This document shows positions 60,228-64,000 of a DNA stretch of 64,000 bases, in pieces. A program made the translations under genes and the position numbers. The stretch spans positions 310,001 through 374,000 of the forward strand of contig JACJYO010000003.1 in NCBI GenBank assembly GCA_020636075.1, read 5' to 3'. Every line of letters begins with the position of its first letter. Positions within the stretch are counted from its first letter, which is position 1. The notes under the pieces were generated by a model that ran no database searches, had not been told where the DNA came from, and worked only from the letters and a program-made list of their open reading frames with translations. Origin of the DNA: Lewinellaceae bacterium. Lineage in GTDB: Bacteria > Bacteroidota > Bacteroidia > Chitinophagales > Saprospiraceae.

Positions 60228-60904
60228 GATACGTTAACCAGTTTCTTATTCCAGCTGCGCTGAACCCAGATATACATGCCAATAACAAACAAGGCCGCCG
60301 GCGGGAGCACCATCAGCCCGTTGTTCACATAGCCGTGGTCGTAAGCCCACTGGGGGATCACATGAAAGCCCAACAAGGTCCCCGCGCCGAATAGCTCGCG
60401 GAAAATGGCGACAACCACCAGGATAATGCCATACCCCAAACCATTGCCCACACCATCGAGGAAAGACGGCCAGGGTTTTTGCGCGAGCGCAAACGCCTCA
60501 AGGCGGCCCATGACGATGCAGTTGGTGATGATCAGCCCGACAAACACGGACAGTTTTTTACTCACATCAAACATGTAAGCCTTCAGCACCTGGTCTACGA
60601 TGGTCACCAACGTGGCTACAATGATCAATTGCACAATGATCCGGACGCGGTTGGGGATAGAGTTCCGCAGCATGGAAGTGATCAGGTTGGAAAATGCTGT
60701 TACAAAAATTACCCCCGCAGCCATAATCAAGGCCGGTTTAACCTGTACAGTGACCGCCAGTGCCGAACAAATCCCCAGCACCTGCACGGTGATCGGGTTA
60801 TTGTCGTCCAGCGGGTCACGCAGGGTGCGGACGTTCTTTTTCGAAAACAGCGCCTCTTTTTTCTTTTCCTGCACTGCAGGAGCGGATGTCGATTCTACGC
60901 TCAT
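60224..60904 (-). CDS. nqrD: Na+-NQR subunit D
   Basis: 226 aa, six membrane helices after a polar N-terminus (VESTSAPAVQEKKKEALFSKKNV). Cys ligands in VLGICSALAVT and ITNCIVMGRLEAFAL. It begins seven bases after the nqrC stop. With NqrE it forms the site passing electrons across the membrane that is linked to Na+ movement. Confidence 0.98.
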   Translation of the reverse strand: MSVESTSAPAVQEKKKEALFSKKNVRTLRDPLDDNNPITVQVLGICSALAVTVQVKPALIMAAGVIFVTAFSNLITSMLRNSIPNRVRIIVQLIIVATLVTIVDQVLKAYMFDVSKKLSVFVGLIITNCIVMGRLEAFALAQKPWPSFLDGVGNGLGYGIILVVVAIFRELFGAGTLLGFHVIPQWAYDHGYVNNGLMVLPPAALFVIGMYIWVQRSWNKKLVNVS

Positions 60905-60911
60905 AGTTTAC

Positions 60912-61646
60912 CTATTTTGACTCCGGCATAACGGCGCCGGTGCTTGATTTTACAGTTTCAAAATAACTCAGATAGGGCTCAATACAGTTCCTCAGCATAG
61001 CATCCACGCCACGGGAAGTGATGGTGCCACCGGAAATACCGTCGACACGGTGTTCATCACCCAGGGTGAACTTGTCGGCTTTTTTGACGACACGCACGGA
61101 GACGAACTTGTCCTGATCCGACATGATTTTTTTACCCTGAAATTGCTCCTGGAAAGGCTTTTCAGCAATCTCGGCGCCAAGGCCTGGCGTTTCGCCTTTG
61201 TGATCAAAAAAGGAGCCGTAAACGGTGTTGAAATCGTCTTCCAGGGCCAGGTAGCCCCAGATCGGCCCCCACAGGCCGACGCCATAAACAGGCACCACGT
61301 AGTATTTTTTTCCGGCTTCACCGGTGTAGACGTAAAGCGGCATTTGTCGCGCTTCCGGCGCTTTGTTCACCTGATCTTTCAGACGGATCGACTTGGCAGA
61401 CACATCCGAAAGCACCTCGCCGGCGCTGTTCACCACCAGCTCCTGCACATTGGCGTTGTACGTTTGTTCGATGGTAGCCCGGTCTTCGGAAGCAATGCGT
61501 ACCGAGCGCAGGATATTTTTCTTCGTGTCGAGCGCGACATTGGCCTCCTGCAAAGGCTTCAGCCCCTCAGAGGTCACGGCCAGGATAATAGCGGTAACCA
61601 CGGAAATGGCGGCTGCGTATAAAAGGGTGTAGCTGTTGCTATGCAC
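60912..61646 (-). CDS. nqrC: Na+-NQR subunit C
   Basis: 244 aa. One N-terminal helix (LLYAAAISVVTAIILAVTSEGL), then a periplasmic FMN-binding domain (AGKKYYVVPVYGVGLWGPIWGYLAL). The flavinylation motif is DGISGGTITSRGVDAML; ApbE would attach FMN to the Thr of SGGT. It overlaps the 3' end of nqrB by eight bases. Confidence 0.98.
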   Translation of the reverse strand: MHSNSYTLLYAAAISVVTAIILAVTSEGLKPLQEANVALDTKKNILRSVRIASEDRATIEQTYNANVQELVVNSAGEVLSDVSAKSIRLKDQVNKAPEARQMPLYVYTGEAGKKYYVVPVYGVGLWGPIWGYLALEDDFNTVYGSFFDHKGETPGLGAEIAEKPFQEQFQGKKIMSDQDKFVSVRVVKKADKFTLGDEHRVDGISGGTITSRGVDAMLRNCIEPYLSYFETVKSSTGAVMPESK

Positions 61647-62796
61647 GTTTCAATCTTTTTTTAATGTGTTGTTCAACGACCATATGGTCAATCAGAGGAG
61701 CAAATACGTTCATCAGCAAAATGCTGAGCATAACGGCTTCGGGGTAGGCCGGGTTGTATACCCGCAAGATAACCGTAAAGGCGCCGATAAGCACCCCGTA
61801 AATCCATTTGCCCCGTTCGGTTTGCGCGGCACTCACCGGATCGGTGGCCATGAACACGGCACCAAAAGCGAAGCCGCCCATCAGCAAATGGTAGTACGCC
61901 GGCGTATGCATGGCGTGGTTGGGCATGTCGGCAGGAGCCAGGCCTTGCAAAACAAGTCCCATCCCCAGTACGCCCAACACGGAGGCAACGATGATCTGCC
62001 AACTGCCCACACCGGTAATGATCAGGATCAAGGCCCCGATCAGACAGGCCGCGGCGCTGGTTTCACCGATAGAACCCTGCTCAAAACCCCAGAACATATC
62101 GCCAACGGAGGGCAAATTGTGAAAGTTTACATCAAATGTTACCAGATTCGTGGCGCCTGAAAAACCATCTACAATTGCATGGCCGGCTTCAGGGCTAAGG
62201 TCCGTCCAGATATCGCCCGACATGTATGCCGGAAAAGCAAAGAACAGAAAAGCGCGCGCCAGCAAGGCAGGATTCATGAAGTTCATACCCGTGCCACCAA
62301 AGATTTCCTTACCCAACAGCGTGCAAAATATCGCCGCCAGGGCAACCATCCACAATGGACAGGTAACCGGCAGGGTGAGCGGGATCAGCAAACCCGTAAC
62401 GAGGTAGCCCTCGCTGACCGGGTGCCCCCGTAAAACGGAGAAGATGAACTCGACACCAAGCCCGGCCGCATAGGAAACGACGATGATCGGAAGTACCTTC
62501 CAGAAGCCAAACATGAAATTTTCCATCAACGTGGCTTCCATGCCGTAGGCCAGGTAGTGCTGGTATCCAACGTTCCACATGCCAAAAAGCATCGTGGGCA
62601 CGAGGGCGATGATCACGGTCATCATGGTCCGCTTCAGATCCATGGCGTCGCGAATATGTACGCCATGTGCCGTCGTTTCACCCGGAACAAAAAGGAAGGT
62701 CTCCAGCGCTTCAAAAGCCGGATAGAGCTTTTCAAACCGCCCGCCCTTTTCAAAGTGCGGCTTGATGGAATGAATAATATTTTGTAAAAATTTCAC
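61639..62796 (-). CDS. nqrB: Na+-NQR subunit B
   Basis: 385 aa, about ten membrane helices. It carries the second covalent FMN (SGAT in VDGFSGATNLVTFDV), riboflavin, the main part of the Na+ path and the quinone site. N-terminal blocks HSIKPHFEKGGRFEKLYPAFEALETFLFVPG and HIRDAMDLKRTMMTVIIALVPTMLFGMWNVG are typical. Separated from nqrA by 139 bases that hold a weak inverted repeat. Confidence 0.98.
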   Translation of the reverse strand: MKFLQNIIHSIKPHFEKGGRFEKLYPAFEALETFLFVPGETTAHGVHIRDAMDLKRTMMTVIIALVPTMLFGMWNVGYQHYLAYGMEATLMENFMFGFWKVLPIIVVSYAAGLGVEFIFSVLRGHPVSEGYLVTGLLIPLTLPVTCPLWMVALAAIFCTLLGKEIFGGTGMNFMNPALLARAFLFFAFPAYMSGDIWTDLSPEAGHAIVDGFSGATNLVTFDVNFHNLPSVGDMFWGFEQGSIGETSAAACLIGALILIITGVGSWQIIVASVLGVLGMGLVLQGLAPADMPNHAMHTPAYYHLLMGGFAFGAVFMATDPVSAAQTERGKWIYGVLIGAFTVILRVYNPAYPEAVMLSILLMNVFAPLIDHMVVEQHIKKRLKRA

Positions 62797-62807
62797 CGTA
62801 TACTTTT

Positions 62808-62930
62808 TTTGCTGTTGGTTGTTGGTTTTGGGCTTTTGGCTGCGGCCGGGATGTGGTTTTTGCCGGTTTAATTAAAAATCCACCTATCCTGACCCGGAAA
62901 CAGCCAACAGCCAAGTGCAAACAGCAAAGG
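62808..62930. repeat. Weak inverted repeat between nqrA and nqrB
   Basis: GCTGTTGGTTGTTGG...TTTTGGCTG (62811 onward) and CAGCCAACAGCCAAGTGCAAACAGC (62905-62930) can pair with mismatches; the middle GGGATGTGG / CCACCTATCCTGACCC may pair too. No gene. Confidence 0.5.
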
Positions 62931-62935
62931 CTTGA

Positions 62936-64000
62936 TTAGCCTTCCGTTTGCATATATGCGAGTCCTTCTGCGATGATCTTTTGCACATCAATTTTTGAAG
63001 TGCAAACAAATTCACAGAGGGCAAAATCTTCTTCCGCCACTTCGTAAATACCCAGTTGTTCCATCCGCTCAACATCGCGGGCAAGGATGGCTTTGAGCAG
63101 CATAACCGGCATGATGTTCATGGGAAGCACCTTGTCGTACTGCCCGGTCATCACAAAAGCGCGCTCTTCCCCATGCGTGTTGGTATCCAGGTTGTACACC
63201 CGGTTTGGCGTCAGCCAGGAAAAGAACGTACGCGAGAGGCTTAGTTTTTTAAAGCCCGGGAGCAGCCAGCCGAGAAACTCAGGCTGATCGCCTTCCGGGA
63301 TAACCGTGATCTGGTTGGTATAAAATGACAAGAAGTCGTCGGACGACGATGTCGTCCCGGTCAGCACATTGCCCTGGATAATCCGGCTATGCTCGCTATT
63401 CAGGCGGCCACCGACGATGCTGTCCATCTTCTGACCGGTTACAGCGTGGAAATACTGGGGCTGCGATACGCAACTTCCGGTAAGCGCCACGATACGGTCG
63501 GCGCGGTAGCGCCCTTCGCGAAACAACCGGCCGATAATCACTACATCCTGCGGATGCACAAACCAGACCTGTTCGCCCGCTTTTATCGGGTCGACATGGT
63601 GTATCTGAATGCCGACATTACCGGCAGGGTGTGGTCCTTTGAAACTGTGGATCCGATCGGCAGCAATGCCACCCATATCGGATGCACCGAGACCGCCATC
63701 AGCAGAAATACCCAGTTGCAAGTTGCCGTTTGCCAGTACCTCAAGTACATGAAGCCCGGCCTGGAAGTTGTCCTTGTCCTGCCCGACGGTATACGCCATA
63801 TCGGGCGCCAGTGGGGCAGAATCAAAACAGGATACAAAGATCGCTTTCGGCACCTCCACGGAATCGGCAATGGTGGAGAAGGGGCGCTGCCGGATGTAGT
63901 GCCAGCAACCGCTGTCGAGCAACTGCTCGATCACTTTGGCGCGGTCGAGTTTTGCCGGATCGGCCTTCGAAAATTCCTTGTAGCGGGTATCCTTGCGGTC
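62936..64000 (-). CDS. nqrA: Na+-NQR subunit A (5' end outside window)
   Basis: Last 354 codons only; the frame is open to the window edge (DRKDTRYKEFSKADPAKLDRAK before the first internal Met-like codon), and full NqrA is near 450 aa. Recognisable parts: SGCWHYIRQRPFSTIADSVEVPKAIFVSCFDSAPLAPD, IHSFKGPHPAGNVGIQIHHVDPI, VIIGRLFREGRY, ALTGSCVSQPQYF, and a C-terminal AEEDFALCEFVCTSKIDVQKII. NqrA is the cytoplasmic subunit, possibly binding ubiquinone. First gene of the operon. Confidence 0.97.
   Translation of the reverse strand, partial: DRKDTRYKEFSKADPAKLDRAKVIEQLLDSGCWHYIRQRPFSTIADSVEVPKAIFVSCFDSAPLAPDMAYTVGQDKDNFQAGLHVLEVLANGNLQLGISADGGLGASDMGGIAADRIHSFKGPHPAGNVGIQIHHVDPIKAGEQVWFVHPQDVVIIGRLFREGRYRADRIVALTGSCVSQPQYFHAVTGQKMDSIVGGRLNSEHSRIIQGNVLTGTTSSSDDFLSFYTNQITVIPEGDQPEFLGWLLPGFKKLSLSRTFFSWLTPNRVYNLDTNTHGEERAFVMTGQYDKVLPMNIMPVMLLKAILARDVERMEQLGIYEVAEEDFALCEFVCTSKIDVQKIIAEGLAYMQTEG

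Noticed and set aside
1..64000. tRNA, rRNA or riboswitch genes
   Set aside because: No cloverleaf-like or rRNA-like stretch, and no known riboswitch core, was recognised in any gap; a covariance-model scan could not be run.

Overview
The window looks like chromosomal DNA of a free-living member of the Bacteroidota, most likely from the Saprospiria (Lewinella/Haliscomenobacter-like). Four things point there: promoters of the TTG-N19/20-TAnnTTTG type with no clear Shine-Dalgarno sites; a type IX secretion plug protein; a complete Na+-translocating NADH:quinone reductase (NQR) operon; and many secreted proteins whose signal peptides end just before Gln. I found no rRNA, tRNA, CRISPR array, transposase or phage gene.

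Layout. (1) Positions 1-17351: five consecutive same-strand genes for large WD40-propeller/caspase fusion proteins, the first cut by the window edge. The four complete ones start with Sec signal peptides, and all five keep the catalytic His and Cys. Three of the four gaps between them carry the same hairpin-forming repeat. (2) 17613-30435: housekeeping and metabolic genes: malic enzyme maeB, a TauE/SafE permease, ssb and mutY, a small secreted protein, a PIG-L deacetylase, an LpxL-type acyltransferase and an S9 peptidase. (3) 30560-34518: a small lipoprotein and two neighbouring genes of a Bacteroidota-type pair broken by several 1-2 base slips. (4) 34645-39177: T9SS plug protein, an orphan OmpR-type regulator, a tiny four-Cys membrane protein, a CBS protein and NhaD. 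(5) 39332-45405: a four-gene leftward cluster of an acetoacetate-decarboxylase-like protein, a seven-helix protein closely resembling fungal Pyr4-type terpene cyclases, a large FAD amine-oxidase-fold oxidoreductase and a 7TM-DISM adenylate cyclase. (6) 45580-54705: a lipoprotein, then a TetR regulator with two operator sites around its promoter and a six-gene YbhGFSR-like efflux set (TolC, HlyD, two ATPases, two permeases) interrupted by an antisense GxxExxY gene between inverted repeats. (7) 54841-64000: an ADP-ribosylglycohydrolase, a second NhaD, apbE and nqrF-E-D-C-B-A, with nqrA cut by the right edge.

How the parts fit. NQR exports Na+ during respiration, ApbE attaches FMN to NqrB and NqrC, and the two NhaD antiporters couple Na+ to H+; the four-Cys protein at 36905 may be an NqrM-like assembly factor. 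The TetR protein probably controls itself and the efflux genes downstream.

An unusual feature of the window is the number of different palindromic elements between genes. One 33-bp palindrome (15-bp arms, 3-base loop) occurs three times, and one of these copies lies in frame inside an ABC ATPase gene.
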